Shown here: in pieces, positions 1 to 11,294 of the stretch
Layout of the letters: each line of letters starts with the position of its first letter
Numbering within the stretch: the first letter of the stretch is position 1
NCBI GenBank assembly: GCA_039000515.1
Contig: JBCFYV010011164.1
Span: forward strand, 41,585,352 to 41,649,351
DNA length: 64,000 bases
Reading direction: 5' to 3'
Origin: Timema cristinae
Taxonomy: Eukaryota > Arthropoda > Insecta > Phasmatodea > Timematidae
The notes under the pieces: generated by a model
What the model saw: the letters and a program-made list of their open reading frames with translations, nothing else
What the model was told of the DNA's origin: nothing
Databases searched by the model: none
Position numbers and translations under genes: made by a program

Positions 1-890
1 GTTTAAAATATGGGAAAAAAACCTTTCTAATCCAGAAAGCATGGTTTCCCATTTAAACAAAATATAAACATTATTAATTTCTGGCTCGAGCGCTTATGAA
101 GGAGATAAAATATGTCTCGATGAACTAAAAGAAATATTCTTTCGTTTTAAAGTATTTCTATAATCTCATGAGAATGAATGGATGTATTATTATTATTATT
201 AATTATTATTATTATTGAATATACCGACGGTAAGATGCTCTATTGTTAGCCTACTTTCTGGTGTGGTTGGTTTATCTTTTATTGAGTTACACAAATTGTA
301 GCTCCTAGTGGATCTGAGTTTATAATAGGACTGATAATAATCATCCATGCTGAAATAGCTTCTGATTGCTTAGTTTTTTTAATGTGACGTATATAATTTA
401 TTTGTTTGGTTTGTTAGTTGGTCCGAGTGTTTGTTTTGTGTGCTGGTGGAAGGTTTAGTTTAAAGCACGTTTCAGGGCCTCTTACGAGAGACACGTGGAG
501 TCGCGGTTAAACCGCTGCTCTTGACCGAAACTAACAGGCGATGTCAGGGCGAAGGGGATCAAGAAACAGTTGTGGGGCTGTCAGCGTGGCGTGTTCGGAA
601 TTCCTCCGACTCGCGGGTCGTTCAAAATAAAAAATCGAAAATTGACCTAGCAAAAAAAAAAGTTTGGCTTGTGAGCTTTTATATATATGTTTTTTTTAAT
701 TCATACTTTCAAGATGTATGTTTTAACAACTTAATATCCTTCTTTCTAAGTTAACAACCTGCAGGTTGGTTTGATGGTTTTTTATCTATCCAGAGCTCAG
801 CTTCGACTGGTTAGTGCTGCCTACACCATCTGGTAGAAATCTCATGTACTAGGAAGGCTCAGGAAGTTTGGTAGCTTCCCGTTGTCTTCT
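1..890. other. AT-rich spacer, no gene recognised
   Basis: I see no coding signal here. An imperfect (ATT)n microsatellite lies at about 186-216. The short open frame at 521-754 has no recognisable domain and low-complexity composition, so I leave it out. Confidence 0.6.
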
Positions 891-894
891 ACAC

Positions 895-1135
895 TGAATT
901 TTTATGAGCAAGCTTGAAAGGGCTTACCAATTTTGTCGGGAAAGGTATTTTCACGTACTTTTCAGGTTTTTTTTTACATGCCACAATCGATATGGGACTT
1001 AAAGCGTTTCTTACCCTCCGAAGGAAGATGTTTATAGATTCTAATCGTTCAAGAAAAATCCGTTGAACCCCGGCTGGGTTTGATCCGACGAATATTGGAT
1101 TCTGAGGGGAACACTTTACCGCAAGACCACCAAGG
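895..1135 (-). mobile_element. SINE-G copy, minus strand
   Basis: Read on the minus strand it starts with a tRNA-like head (CCTTGGTGGTCTTGCGGTAAAG, split here by degeneracy, then a B-box-like GGTTTGATCC region seen near 1075-1090) and continues into a body with the GTATTTTCAC motif. Related copies are at 15545-16145 and 43921-44225. Decayed. Confidence 0.6.
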
Positions 1136-1148
1136 ACGGCAGCAATTT

Positions 1149-1617
1149 AATATAAGGAGAATAGTTTTACAAGAAACGTGCTAATATAAGGAGAATAGTT
1201 TTACAAGAAACGTGCTTAATATAATAGGAGAATAGTTTTACAAGAAACGTGCTGGTAATTGGGGTGGTAACTCAATATAAGGAGAATAGTTTTACAAGAA
1301 ACGTGCTGGTACATGTGGGGTGGTAACTCAATATAAGGAGAATAGTTTTACAAGAAACTGCTGGATAATTGGGGTGGTAACTCAATATAAGGAGAATAGT
1401 TTTACAAGAAACGTGCTGGTACATGTGGGGTGGTAACTCAATATAAGGAGAATAGTTTTACAAGAAACGATGCTGGTATAATTGGGGTGGTAACTCAATA
1501 TAAGGAGAATAGTTTTACAAGAAACGTGCTGGTAATGTGGGGTGGTAACTCAATATAAGGAGAATAGTTTTACAAAGAAACGTGCTGGTATAATTGGGGT
1601 GGTAACTCAATATAAGG
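1149..1617. repeat. tandem array, about 55-bp unit, 9-10 copies
   Basis: The core AATATAAGGAGAATAG recurs from 1149 to 1617. The first two or three units are short (about 34-40 bp); later ones carry a spacer GGGGTGGTAACTC. Two spacer types alternate (TAATTGGGG and ACATGTGGGG). Many one-base length differences (AAACTGCTGG, AAACGATGCTGG, ACAAAGAAACG) sit inside otherwise identical units, which may be real or may be assembly error. Confidence 0.9.
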
Positions 1618-1629
1618 CATAGCTCGAAA

Positions 1630-2815
1630 TTAGGTAAAAGTCCTGTGACGTTAAAGTGCTAAGGTTCTGATACTCAGCCAAACGCAGACTGATGCCAGAT
1701 GTGTTGCATATAGTAGACCTCTGTATCACCATGGCTTACACGTTCCTTCTACACGTTAGCGATGGTTCATTTCTTTTAATTCTTCCCTTTCTTATACTTA
1801 ACTATACTAATATTTAGGGAGGTATAAACTTTTAAAAAATAGCAACTTTTTTTTGTAGAGATTGATCAATCCGAATCTTAAATTTTATTTTGAATCCAAA
1901 ATCCAAATTCGAATGCTCAACTCTAAAAATGTTGAGCCTAAACCTATAATTTAAGTTAAAACGAAAATATTTAAATTATTATTTATAAAAAAGTTGATTA
2001 AGGCTCAGTGCCACCAACAAATGATATTTTGTTTATCATGAATATTATGTTATAAATAACAAAGAGAGCACTTTTTTTAGTAAATCTATTATTTTAATAC
2101 AATTTATCCTTTTTTGGGAATATTTTAATCTCCCAAATACTCAAGTATATATAATAATTCCCTTCACCTATTTGTTTAAAATGGTTATTTGAACTCAAGG
2201 TCTTCATAAGTAGTCTACCTTTTTGAGATTTTTATAGATCTCAAATCTCTCGAATACCATAGGATTTAAGGGAATGGAATGATTCGACTATCACATCTAT
2301 AATTTTTTGCTTCAAAAATTGATATTTATTCATATTGTTATTTTTGTTGATAAGTGACATTTTGTAGATCATCATACTTGACGTGTGAATACATGAAAGT
2401 AGATCTAGTAGCTAACTATGAGATAAGGCTCTTCCTGTACCAATTTGACTGTACATAGATTAAGCCATTAATAATCCCATGTGTTGTAAAGTAATCAACT
2501 TTAAAAAGAAGCCACCGTTGGTCCATGTCAATTTGTGCGCACTTACTCTCATAATTACCTTCATAATTTCTATAATCACATCCAAAAAAAGGATAGTGTA
2601 GTAGAAATAAAACTTGTATTGTTTGTTTCTGATAATTTGGAACACCTGCATTTAAACTTTTAAAATATAAATTGACAAGCTTCTACCCTAATTTAACTCG
2701 AGTTTTGACACACATTAGTGGTCGTTTGGTCTAAGGTGTTATTCACTTTTCCAATAGACTAGATTACCTATCATGAAAAAGTATATATATGCATATATAT
2801 TATACATATAAAAAT
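1630..2815. other. AT-rich spacer, nothing recognised
   Basis: Unique-looking AT-rich sequence. The minus-strand open frame at 2460-2651 has no domain I recognise. No SINE head or TIR is visible. Confidence 0.5.
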
Positions 2816-2819
2816 AGGC

Positions 2820-3549
2820 CTCGATATTCTTTATATAGTGAACTCCAAATCTCTTTCTCACTATATATATAGTGAACTCCAAATCTCTTTCCCACTATAT
2901 ATATAGTGGACTCCGAATCTCTTCCTCACTATATATATAGTGAACTCCAAATCTCTTTCTCACTATATATATAGTGGACTCCGAATCTCTTCCTCACTAT
3001 ATATATAGTGGACTCCGAATCTCTTCCTCACTATATATATATAGTGAACTCCAAATCTCTTTCCCACTATATATATATAGTGAACTCCAAATCTCTTCCT
3101 CACTATATATATAGTGGACTCCGAATCTCTTCCTCACTATATATATAGTGAACTCCAAATCTCTTTCTCACTATATATATAGTGGACTCCGAATTTCTTC
3201 CTCACTATATATATAGTGAACTCCAAATCTCTTTCTCACTATATATATAGTGGACTCCGAATCTCTTCCTCACTATATATATAGTGGACTCCGAATCTCT
3301 TCCTCACTATATATATAGTGAACTCCAAATCTCTTTCCCACTATATATATAGTGGACTCCGAATCTCTTCCTCACTATATATATAGTGAACTCCAAATCT
3401 CTTCCTCACTATATATATATAGTGAACTCCAAATCTCTTTCTCACTATATATATAGTGGACTCCGAATCTCTTCCTCACTATATATATAATAGTGGACTC
3501 CGAATCTCTTCCTCACTATATATATATATGTGGACTCCGAATCTCTTCC

Positions 3550-3588
<39 letters not shown>

Positions 3589-3870
3589 GACTCCGAATCT
3601 CTTCCTCACTATATATATAGTGGACTCCGAATCTCTTTCTCACTATATATATAGTGGGCTCCGAATCTCTTCCTCACTCTATATATAGTGAACTCCAAAT
3701 CTCTTTCTCACTATATATATAGTGAACTCCAAATCTCTTTCTCACTATGTATATAGTGGACTCCGAATCTCTTCCTCACTATATATATAGTGGACTCCGA
3801 ATCTCTTTCTCACTATATATATAGTGGACTCCGAATCTCTTCCTCACTATATAAATAGTGAACTCCGAAT
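2820..3870. repeat. 34-bp tandem array with a hairpin in every unit
   Basis: About 30 units of 34 bp. Each contains the 16-bp perfect palindrome CACTATATATATAGTG followed by an 18-bp linker. The linker has two main forms: GAACTCCAAATCTCTTTC and GGACTCCGAATCTCTTCC. The forms differ at linked positions, so they are two lineages of unit rather than random noise. At 3552-3585 one unit has its TA tract expanded to more than 30 bp; shorter expansions occur near 3040, 3070, 3415 and 3525. Confidence 0.95.
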
Positions 3871-3989
3871 CACCAAAGGAGACTAAATTTCGATTCACTC
3901 TGAGTGATGAAACAAAATAACTTATGAGATTGTTTACCGTCATTTGTAATACAGCTCCTTAACACCCTTTTATTGTTCATTCACAGTGT

Positions 3990-4230
3990 CTTACCACCCA
4001 TCCGTGCTATCTGTTATGTATACAAAAGAGATTTGAGTGAGGAAAGTAGATTTTCAAAAATTTACCCACATTTGCGTAAAAAAAAACAGATAACGGGAAA
4101 TAATTGAGTAAAAAAGACCATGAGTACACCTGGCCAGAATTATAAGCCCAACCTACACACGTCACCGGTCAACCATATATAAAGGAAAATGACACCTGAG
4201 TCCACCTGTCCACCGATGTGGGTCATGACC
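3990..4230 (-). mobile_element. SINE-A copy, decayed, minus strand
   Basis: Starts with a degenerate 3' tail (CTTACCACCCATCC just upstream), then the body words ACCCACATTTGCG and CACCTGGCC, and ends at the head word CCACCGATGTGGGTC, the reverse of the SINE-A 5' end. Confidence 0.65.
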
Positions 4231-4574
4231 CATTCTCAATCACATCCAAGGCTACCCGTCTATCCCGGCCACTGAAAGCGGAGTAATTTACTACATGGTA
4301 AGCTCATCAACCCCGCGAAAAGCTTATCTGAACTTAAGAGTGAATCTGATGTAGCTGACATGTCACAACGGTTTAGAAAAAACTGATCTGATGAGTTCCT
4401 CAGACTGCCTTCGGGCACATCTGCTATTTTACACTACCATTTGTTACATGTCCCCATTTATATTACAGGGTTAGTCTGAATAATATTTACCATCTCAAGA
4501 AATATATTAGGAACTATTGAGACATATACCTTTCAATCTTGCAGAGATTTTTTCTTTCAGTTTTTATTACTAAG

Positions 4575-4876
4575 GTCGGTGACCTGGTGGTCTATGGGTA
4601 AGGTGTCAGACTTCTATGCTGGCGGCCGGGGTTCAATCCTCGGTCCCGGCACAGATTTATCTGATTACCAAACCCTTCCTTCACCTCTGACAAGACATCT
4701 TGTGAATGTGGGGAATGCCAGGCCTCCACCGTGGTTCGGATTCCACGTTAAACTGTAGGTACTTCATTTCATCTCACAATCACCCTACCATTACATATTA
4801 GCATAAGTGCGTATAACCCAAATGGGTAGTAAGAGGTGGTGCTAATTAATAATTAAATAATAATAATAATAATTAA
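4575..4876 (+). mobile_element. SINE-B full-length copy with 12-bp target duplication
   Basis: The tRNA-like head has an A box in GTGACCTGGTGGTC and a B box GGGGTTCAATCC, a body through CAAACCCTTCCTTCACC, and the tail ending AAATGGGTAGTAAG and (TAA)n. The 12-bp direct repeat TTTATTACTAAG flanks it at 4563-4574 and 4877-4888, so insertion was by target-primed reverse transcription. Retrotransposed with the help of a LINE; no protein encoded. Confidence 0.9.
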
Positions 4877-4889
4877 TTTATTACTAAGA

Positions 4890-5240
4890 AGACTCAATCC
4901 AAGAACCTATCACTATTCTGCACACGTCAAATATTTATTCTAGAGTTAAATCGTCATAAGAATTCTTAAGAGCCTTTGAAAACTTAATAAGGAGTGGTCT
5001 GCATTGACAAACGATAAAATAGGAAGGACCGTATTCGACAGATATACAAGTTACTAAAAATACTTTCGTATATTCATAAGTCGAGTCATGTGATTATCAT
5101 GTAACTTTTTTTGGATCTTCTAAATACCTATATAGTAACACTAATAATCTAGTAAAATCAATTTTGGACGAAAAAAATAAAAAGTATTTTTGTTTCATAA
5201 AACGTACTTCCTATCATAATATCTTTATTTACATCTAAAG
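4890..5240. other. AT-rich spacer
   Basis: Nothing recognised. Confidence 0.5.
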
Positions 5241-5242
5241 AA

Positions 5243-5790
5243 TGTTCGGAAATTCATAGCCCAAACTGTTAATACAGCTTGTTTGAACCAAAAGTAATAC
5301 AAAAACCCTGTATACTTACATCTGGGAACTTATGCTAATACCGTTAAATGGTGTTCAAAGTTTTGGCGTACAACGGCGGGATAGCAAAGCTTTTAAATCA
5401 TGCGTGTACAACAGGTTGCATATGAGTTAGGCGCGCAGCACTGTACATGTAATAATGGCAAGCACTTTCCTGTGATGTAGGACCGTTAATGATGACCCCC
5501 AGAACGTATTCCCCTTTCTATATGGATAAGTGTGTTGCTTACTATTAATTGTGGTATGTTCTGCTGCCTTGCTTCAAGTCGAGGTGTGAAGTGCTACACA
5601 ACTAACTTCTATGCAACCTGTTGTACAGGCATGCTTAAATAGCTTTGCTCTCCAGGCACTATACGCCGAAACTTTGAACATCATTTAATGGTATTAGCAT
5701 AAGTTCCCGGATGTAAGTGTACAGGGATTTTGTATTACTTTTGGTTCAAATAGGCTGTATTTGCAGTTTGGGTCAATTAGTTTCCGAACA
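5243..5790. mobile_element. foldback (long inverted repeat) element
   Basis: The two halves are imperfect reverse complements. The left arm at about 5243-5445 begins TGTTCGGAAATTC and the right arm at about 5585-5790 ends AGTTTCCGAACA. Matching inner words include GAACCAAAAGTAATACAAAA and ACAACAGGTTGCATA. The loop holds about 140 bp. No ORF, so a non-autonomous DNA element (MITE) of unknown superfamily; a clean target duplication is not visible, and the right end runs directly into a (GT)n(AT)n tract. Confidence 0.8.
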
Positions 5791-5792
5791 CC

Positions 5793-5794
<2 letters not shown>

Positions 5795-5826
<32 letters not shown>

Positions 5827-5834
5827 TATATATA

Positions 5835-5879
<45 letters not shown>
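5795..5879. repeat. (GT)n followed by (TA)n microsatellite
   Basis: About 15 GT units followed by about 25 TA units, directly abutting the right end of the foldback element. Confidence 0.95.
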
Positions 5880-5881
<2 letters not shown>

Positions 5882-6094
5882 AATATGATTATGTCGTATT
5901 GGCGTATGAATATCCTAATGTACATCTAGGTCAGTACTAAAGAACGAGGCTGAGTGCTGTTTGAGTGCTAGTGAGTGTCCAACAGTAGCTCGCCAATAGA
6001 GCTACACTCGCCCTCTGACGTTCTCTCTTGGTCACTCGACCACGCTTTTGGAATCAAATATCTTTCGCTAAAAAACTACACTATTTATACTCTC

Positions 6095-6330
6095 ACCTGT
6101 GGGCACGCAGACTAAGTGTCAGGCTCATCTAAACGGGATTGTTTATGGTAGTAGCCTGGGTTCGAATACCATCTGTCTATAGTGATGGAGTTTATTCTTA
6201 AATAGTATCCCTCGTTTCCTCCCCTCACAAATGCGGGAACATTTCTTATACATTCTACCTCCTCGTCCCTAGACAATTAGTTCCATTAAATGAGTATTGC
6301 TCGCATGGGTTTAGAGACGCAGAGTCCCAT
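6095..6330 (+). mobile_element. SINE-A copy, decayed, plus strand
   Basis: B-box-like GGGTTCGAATACC, then CACAAATGCGGG and the degenerate tail AGAGACGCAGAG. Head largely eroded. Confidence 0.6.
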
Positions 6331-6489
6331 TCAGGCGTCTTCTTACAAATAGCTCCCAATAAATTAATTAATTTCTAGATAAAATTATTTCTATGGCGAT
6401 CCGACAATTATATACCCCTGCAGGATTGATACGCACAAGGAAAACCTGGAGAACTGGTGCAAATTTTAAGAAATCGATAGAACTCTCAG

Positions 6490-6960
6490 ATATCTTTCCA
6501 ACAATTTATGAGATACAAAGTGGAAGACTATTATCTTTAGCTACAACTAAAATGATTTGGTGAGGACATGTTTCGTCTTTAATAATTATGTCTTGAATGT
6601 AATAGAGAGCAGCAAAAATAACGAGATTTTTTTTTTATTCCTAGCTTTTAATATAAAATACTGGAAAATATATAGTATTTTGTTTGAAAAAAACTTGAAA
6701 ATTCAGGGAATTTCAAATCTACCAAACGTATTAACCCTGAACAGTATTTCCGTGCAAAAAGGAAATGGTATCAATCGTATGATAATTTCGACGTTTCAAC
6801 TGATTTCAGGTATTGGTTGAACAGATGGAAGGGAATGCAAGCTACGTACAGTGTGTTTTCAGTTTTTATAGGTAAAAAAATACCTTTTTTTTGACAAAAT
6901 CAATAAAATATTGCTACAGTAAATACGTTAAGTCACTCATAGAGAAATAAGTAATCCTTT
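6490..6960 (+). repeat. duplicated block, source-side copy
   Basis: From ATTTATGAGATACAA to about GTCACTCATA this block recurs at 8636-9070 with only scattered differences, for example ATGATTTGGTGAGG against ATGATTTGGCGAGG. It runs into MITE-F at about 6822, and the second copy includes the start of that MITE and stops inside it. No domain is recognised in its open frames. Confidence 0.85.
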
Positions 6961-7200
6961 TTTATAACTTAGGGAAATTATCTACGAAAGTCTTAAAATA
7001 ATCTCAATAGTTCTTGAATATTTTTCATGGCATTTGAAATTAAGAGAAAAAGTCTTTGTGTCAAAATATGATAATATTTCCGCCACAAATATTCAAGAAA
7101 TGATGAAACTGCCTCGTATAGAAAATTAAAGTAAATCAATCTACTGGAGCAATATATTAACTATTTTGACCAAAAAATATTTTTGTTATAAACACTATAA
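6822..7200. mobile_element. MITE-F copy (palindromic element)
   Basis: The left arm has GATGGAAGGGAATG, TCAGTTTTTATAGG and ATATTGCTACAGTAAATACG. The right arm has the reverse complement of the same words (CTACTGGAGCAATATATT, TTTTGACCAAAAAATA). Other copies are at 30899-31238, 37023-37392 and 44953-45262. Confidence 0.75.
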
Positions 7201-7204
7201 TAAT

Positions 7205-7533
7205 ACGAACTTTAACTCTTGTTCCCACCTTGCGTTAAAACAGTGTCAAGGTCATCGTTTATTAAGATAACTCATGACCAACTCATCTTTCAGAAACTTT
7301 CTTACATCTGTAATCGCATCAAATTAGTGGAGTGTCTGAAACCAGGCTAAAACTACTTTTCATATGGCTGCGAGATAAAACCGGTGACGTGATGGACTTA
7401 TTTTAGTACCATACAGGGGTTTCCAAAATAATTGTTTAAAGTGTCAAATCTAAAACTGTATAGTTCATGGGCCGCATGCCACAAACACATACTCTTGAGT
7501 TAACTACATATTTGGTCTTTGTTACCTATTTTA
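7205..7533. other. AT-rich spacer
   Basis: Nothing recognised. Confidence 0.4.
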
Positions 7534-7726
7534 TTAATTATTATATTATTATATTATTATTATTATTATTATTAGCTCCGCGTCTTACTACCCATTCGGG
7601 TTATACGCACTTACGCTAATGTGTAATGGTAGGGTGATTGTGAGATGAAATGAAGGACCTACAGTTTAACGTGGAATCCGAACCACGGTGGAGGCCTGGC
7701 ATTCCCCACATTCACAAGATGTTATT
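7534..7726 (-). mobile_element. SINE-B, 5'-truncated, minus strand
   Basis: (ATT)n tail at the left, then the tail core CCGCGTCTTACTACCC and the body up to CATTCACAAGATGT, where it stops. The tRNA-like head is missing. Confidence 0.85.
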
Positions 7727-7739
7727 TTATTAAAAAACC

Positions 7740-8354
7740 TAAACAAAAGAACCTGCGTTTAGTTCTTTCCAATGGCTCTTCCCATTGGGTTTGCCAGTAA
7801 ATACTCTGAACACAGTTCTAGATTGTTCCATTCATGCTGCGTGTCCTTCCCACGGTATTACAAGACAGGATTATCCTAAAAATGTCTTGTTATGAGTACA
7901 GGGTATGTAACTCATCAATATGTAACCTCCTTTACTCCTCATTATGTTTTAACTTTTTTTATCAAGTATCTTCGTGAGCACCTTGTTTTAGAGTACCCTA
8001 ATTATGTTTGTCATGTAAGGTTAGAGACCACGTTTTACAACCAAGCAAAACAGCCAGTAAGATTATTGTTTTGTGTATTCTGAGTTTTACATTCCTTGAA
8101 AGGAGTCGAGATGACCGAGTAATAGCATACATTTCCCGTCTGTGTTCTTTTCCTAATTTCCAATCTAACATCGTTATTGCTAGTTAAAATATTTCTTAAA
8201 TATTTGAACTCATTAACCGTGTCAAATCTCTAAATTATCGTCCTCAATCTGTGATCCATAAAAGAGGATTAAATTTCCTTAAAGATGTGGATTAAGTCAG
8301 TTTCCGAGGATGTAAATGCACATCCCTTGCAAGGTCCCCCCCCCCCCCCCCCCC
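7740..8354. other. spacer ending in a poly(C) tract
   Basis: No gene recognised; the open frame at 7892-8083 has no domain. A run of 18 C residues is at 8337-8354, abutting the start of the next SINE. Confidence 0.5.
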
Positions 8355-8357
8355 ACT

Positions 8358-8595
8358 CGCTTCTCAGTACCTGTTCGGGTTATACGATTATGTAGCGTAC
8401 TAGCTACGCTAATGTACTTGTGATTAGGATGTTATAATTTTCAAGGAAATGTTCTGGAATCACATTTACATAAAAAAAGAGAGTGGGAAACCATTTAGGA
8501 CAAAAATACTCAGTACATCAAACGGGGGTCCGAACCCCTATTTCCCTGTCATTGGCAGTATACATATTAAAATACGATAGTGATTCGTGGGTAGA
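8358..8595 (-). mobile_element. SINE-A, decayed, minus strand
   Basis: Tail words CTGTTCGGGTTATACG, body GTGGGAAACCATTTAGGA, reverse B box GTCCGAACCCC, then head CATTGGCAGTATA. The next insertion interrupts or borders it at 8596. Confidence 0.7.
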
Positions 8596-9070
8596 GAGGA
8601 AGAAGATGGAATTTATAGAAAGTATGACCACATTTCGAATTTATGAGATACAACGTGGAAGACTATTATCTTTAACTACAACTAAAATGATTTGGCGAGG
8701 ACATATTTCATCTTTAATAATTATGTCTTGAATGTAATAGAGAGCAGCAAAAATAACGAGATTTTTTTATTCCTAGCTTTTAATATAAAATACTGGAAAA
8801 TGTATAGTATTTTGTTTGAAAAAACTTGAAAATTCAGGGAATTTCAAATCTACCAAACGTATTAACCCTGAACAGTATTTCCGTGCAAAAAGGAAATGGG
8901 TCAATCGTAGGATAATTTCGACGTTTCAACTGATTTCAGGTATTGGTTGAACAGGTGGAAGGGAATGCAAGCTACGTACAGTGTGTTTTCAGTTTTTATA
9001 GGTAAAAAAAACAATTTTTTTTGACAAAATCAATAAAATATTGCTACAGTAAATACGTTATGTCAATCAT
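8596..9070 (+). repeat. duplicated block, inserted copy with target-site-like repeats
   Basis: Near-identical to 6490-6960. The word ATTCGTGGGTAGAG lies just before it (8582-8595) and ATTCGTGGGGTAGAG just after (9071-9085), which looks like a target duplication with one extra G. Similarity to the source copy ends at that junction. This fits a retro-type insertion of a transcript or SINE-like unit that had read into MITE-F. Confidence 0.75.
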
Positions 9071-9107
9071 AATTCGTGGGGTAGAGTTCCCAATAACCAA
9101 ATAAAAA

Positions 9108-9230
9108 CAACAACCTCAGTACCCACCCAATGAGGGGACGAAATCCTATCTACCCGTAATCAGCAAACCAGATGAAGTGAGACCAGCCCCTCTGTACACC
9201 TGCCCACCGGTGATATTCACGTTAAACATA
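9108..9230 (-). mobile_element. SINE-A fragment, minus strand
   Basis: Body word CCTCAGTACCCACCC, then a degenerate head ending GCCCACCGGTG. Heavily decayed. Confidence 0.5.
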
Positions 9231-9332
9231 GTTCATAAAATTATGTCAATTTAATCATAGTTGAAAAACACACCTAAACATTTAAATAGAACCAGTTACC
9301 AACTGAGGGATCATAATCCGTACTAAATTTTT

Positions 9333-9415
9333 TCTTCGTGTGTTCGAGGTATTTAACGTTCAATTTATGAACAGAGAAATTATTTCATCACACAATTTAT
9401 AAATTAACTTAATTC
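9333..9415 (-). mobile_element. fragment of the C/G-type SINE tail
   Basis: GAGGTATTTAACGTTCAATT and ATTTCATCACACAATTTATA match the tail shared by SINE-C and SINE-G copies elsewhere in the window. Confidence 0.55.
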
Positions 9416-9419
9416 ATTA

Positions 9420-9590
9420 TTGTGGTCGTGGATGGGGAGATCAAGGTTCGAATCTCGGTCGGGTGAACTGGGGGTGGTTTTTCCTAAATGGTTTTCCACT
9501 CCCTCTAAATTCAACCTGACAAATTAACGTAATTAGTACATATGCGTTAAACCCAACCGAGTAGTAAGACGAAGTGACAAAAATTAATAA
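9420..9590 (+). mobile_element. SINE-A, partial, plus strand
   Basis: Contains GGGGAGATCAAGG, B box GGTTCGAATCTCGG, GGTGGTTTTTCCTAAATGG and the tail CCGAGTAGTAAGACGAAG. The A-box half is absent and about 25 bases of the body are deleted after CCACTCCCT. Confidence 0.85.
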
Positions 9591-9599
9591 ATTGAAATA

Positions 9600-10385
9600 G
9601 TAAATAACATTTAGGTTAACCCTGTATGATATCTTGCCTCCATCTTTTAAAAGAAAGAAAACATATACTGAATATTTCTGCATCGTCTACTATTAATTCA
9701 TGGCTGACCTTTTAATTCAAAGAACAAATATATTTTAAGGAGAGTGAGTCATTACCCCTATAAATTACTCTCTTTTTTTCTCTTGCATTCTTTCACAAAA
9801 GTTTTTTTTTAATGCAGTTTGTTTTATTCTTTAATGGCGCTCACTTCTCAACGAGGCACCCGGCTCGTTTAAATTATTTTAAAAGTAACGCCTCGCTAAA
9901 TATGTTTTTCTCTCGAATTCATATCCAGTGAGTAATAGCATATTTCAAGTGTTGCTTTTAGTGTGTTTTTAGTGTTAATTTGTTTGACTGTCTAGCACAT
10001 AAAATTTATGATCCATTGTGTCAGTTAGTTAAATATGAATAAAATTTAAGAGCGAAAAGAAAATAACTTTTTTTTTTCTTCTGTTTAATAGGTACTAGTA
10101 AACTCGTGCGCAAATTACGTAGTATTTAGGTAAAAGTATAAATATTATCTTCTTTAGTAAATACTTTGTTTGGATTAAATAAAATAAATATTTTACTCAA
10201 ATGAATAAAACAAAAAAGAGAAGTCAATTTTAGTTTTAAAAAAAAAGTTTAAGAATGGAAAATGTACAACATATACTTGAGACATTCATATTTACAAAGT
10301 GTAGGCAGTATTATTTGTTTTAATTTTTCCCCGTAGTCCCAGCCGGTCCAGAGATGCGCCTAAGGAGGGAGGGGGGCCAAATAGT
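9600..10385. other. AT-rich spacer
   Basis: No gene or repeat recognised. Confidence 0.5.
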
Positions 10386-10610
10386 GTTGGGGGGTGTTAC
10401 TAGTTACTCTAATGTGTCAGGGATTAGGAAAGTTGAATTTATAGTAAGCTTACCATCATTCGCGTGGAGGGAGAGTGGTAAACCGTTTAGGGAAAACCAC
10501 CCTCAGTACATCCGAGGGAGCTCAAAACCTGACATCCCTGTCATTGGCAGTATAGTCTATTGCGAGAGTGATGTCTTAAACCATGTGGCCACCGAGGTGG
10601 GTCCGGTAAA
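10386..10610 (-). mobile_element. SINE-A, minus strand
   Basis: ACTAGTTACTCTAATGTG, GGAAAGTTGAATTTATAG, CGCGTGGAGGGAGAGTGG and the head reverse ATGTGGCCACCGAGGTGGG are all present; the distal tail is missing. The open frame 10354-10632 is an accident of this SINE. Confidence 0.8.
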
Positions 10611-10614
10611 AATT

Positions 10615-11100
10615 GTTGTAATTTTAATATAGGTCGAACATTTTCAGCTCAACACATTTCTATTATAGCCCTCATTTGTCAATTTAGACCTATGAAATAG
10701 GTTAATACTGGGTCTAACAAGAATATACACTTTCGTATTAAAGAAATATATTATTATTATTATTATTATTTGTAGAGCAAACTAATTTAGTTCGTCTTCT
10801 GTGGCAGAAAATTCCGTTGAAAATGTTTATTTATATTGATCTTTTCAAATAATTAACGGCCTATGAACTATAAAATCTTTCAATAAAGAAAGAATATAAT
10901 ATGTTAAAATGTTTGTGAAATAATTTTGATAACCATCCATTTTATTAGAGTAGCAAATAATTGATAACTAAATAAATATGAGCCTGTCAATTTTAATTGC
11001 TAGATTTTATCAATTATGTTCAATTACTTTGGAGAATTAATAAGGATGTAATGTCTGCAACAAATTATGAGTCACGCCTTTGTGCACGTGGACAAAGTCT
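10615..11100. other. AT-rich spacer with (ATT)n
   Basis: (ATT)n at about 10749-10771. Nothing else recognised. Confidence 0.5.
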
Positions 11101-11104
11101 CATC

Positions 11105-11290
11105 TAGTTCGTTGTTGGCTTGTAGTTACGGGAGAGTCAGGGTTCGAATCCAAGTCGTATGTACTAAAGGATTTTTCCTGCATGGTTCTCCTGCCTTTCA
11201 AGTAAAAGTGGGCAGACTTAATTTATAATTTTATATCCCCCATTCCTACCTTGTTAGTATAAATATATGGTTAGTAATACAAGCAGCACT
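11105..11290 (+). mobile_element. SINE-A, decayed, plus strand
   Basis: B box GGGTTCGAATCCAAG, then GGATTTTTCCTGCATGG and a degenerate tail TATATGGTTAGTAATACAAG. Confidence 0.6.
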
Positions 11291-11294
11291 GTGT

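Noticed and set aside
2820..3870. CRISPR-like array (palindromic repeat at regular spacing)
   Set aside because: The spacers are the same two linker sequences throughout, and the window is eukaryotic.
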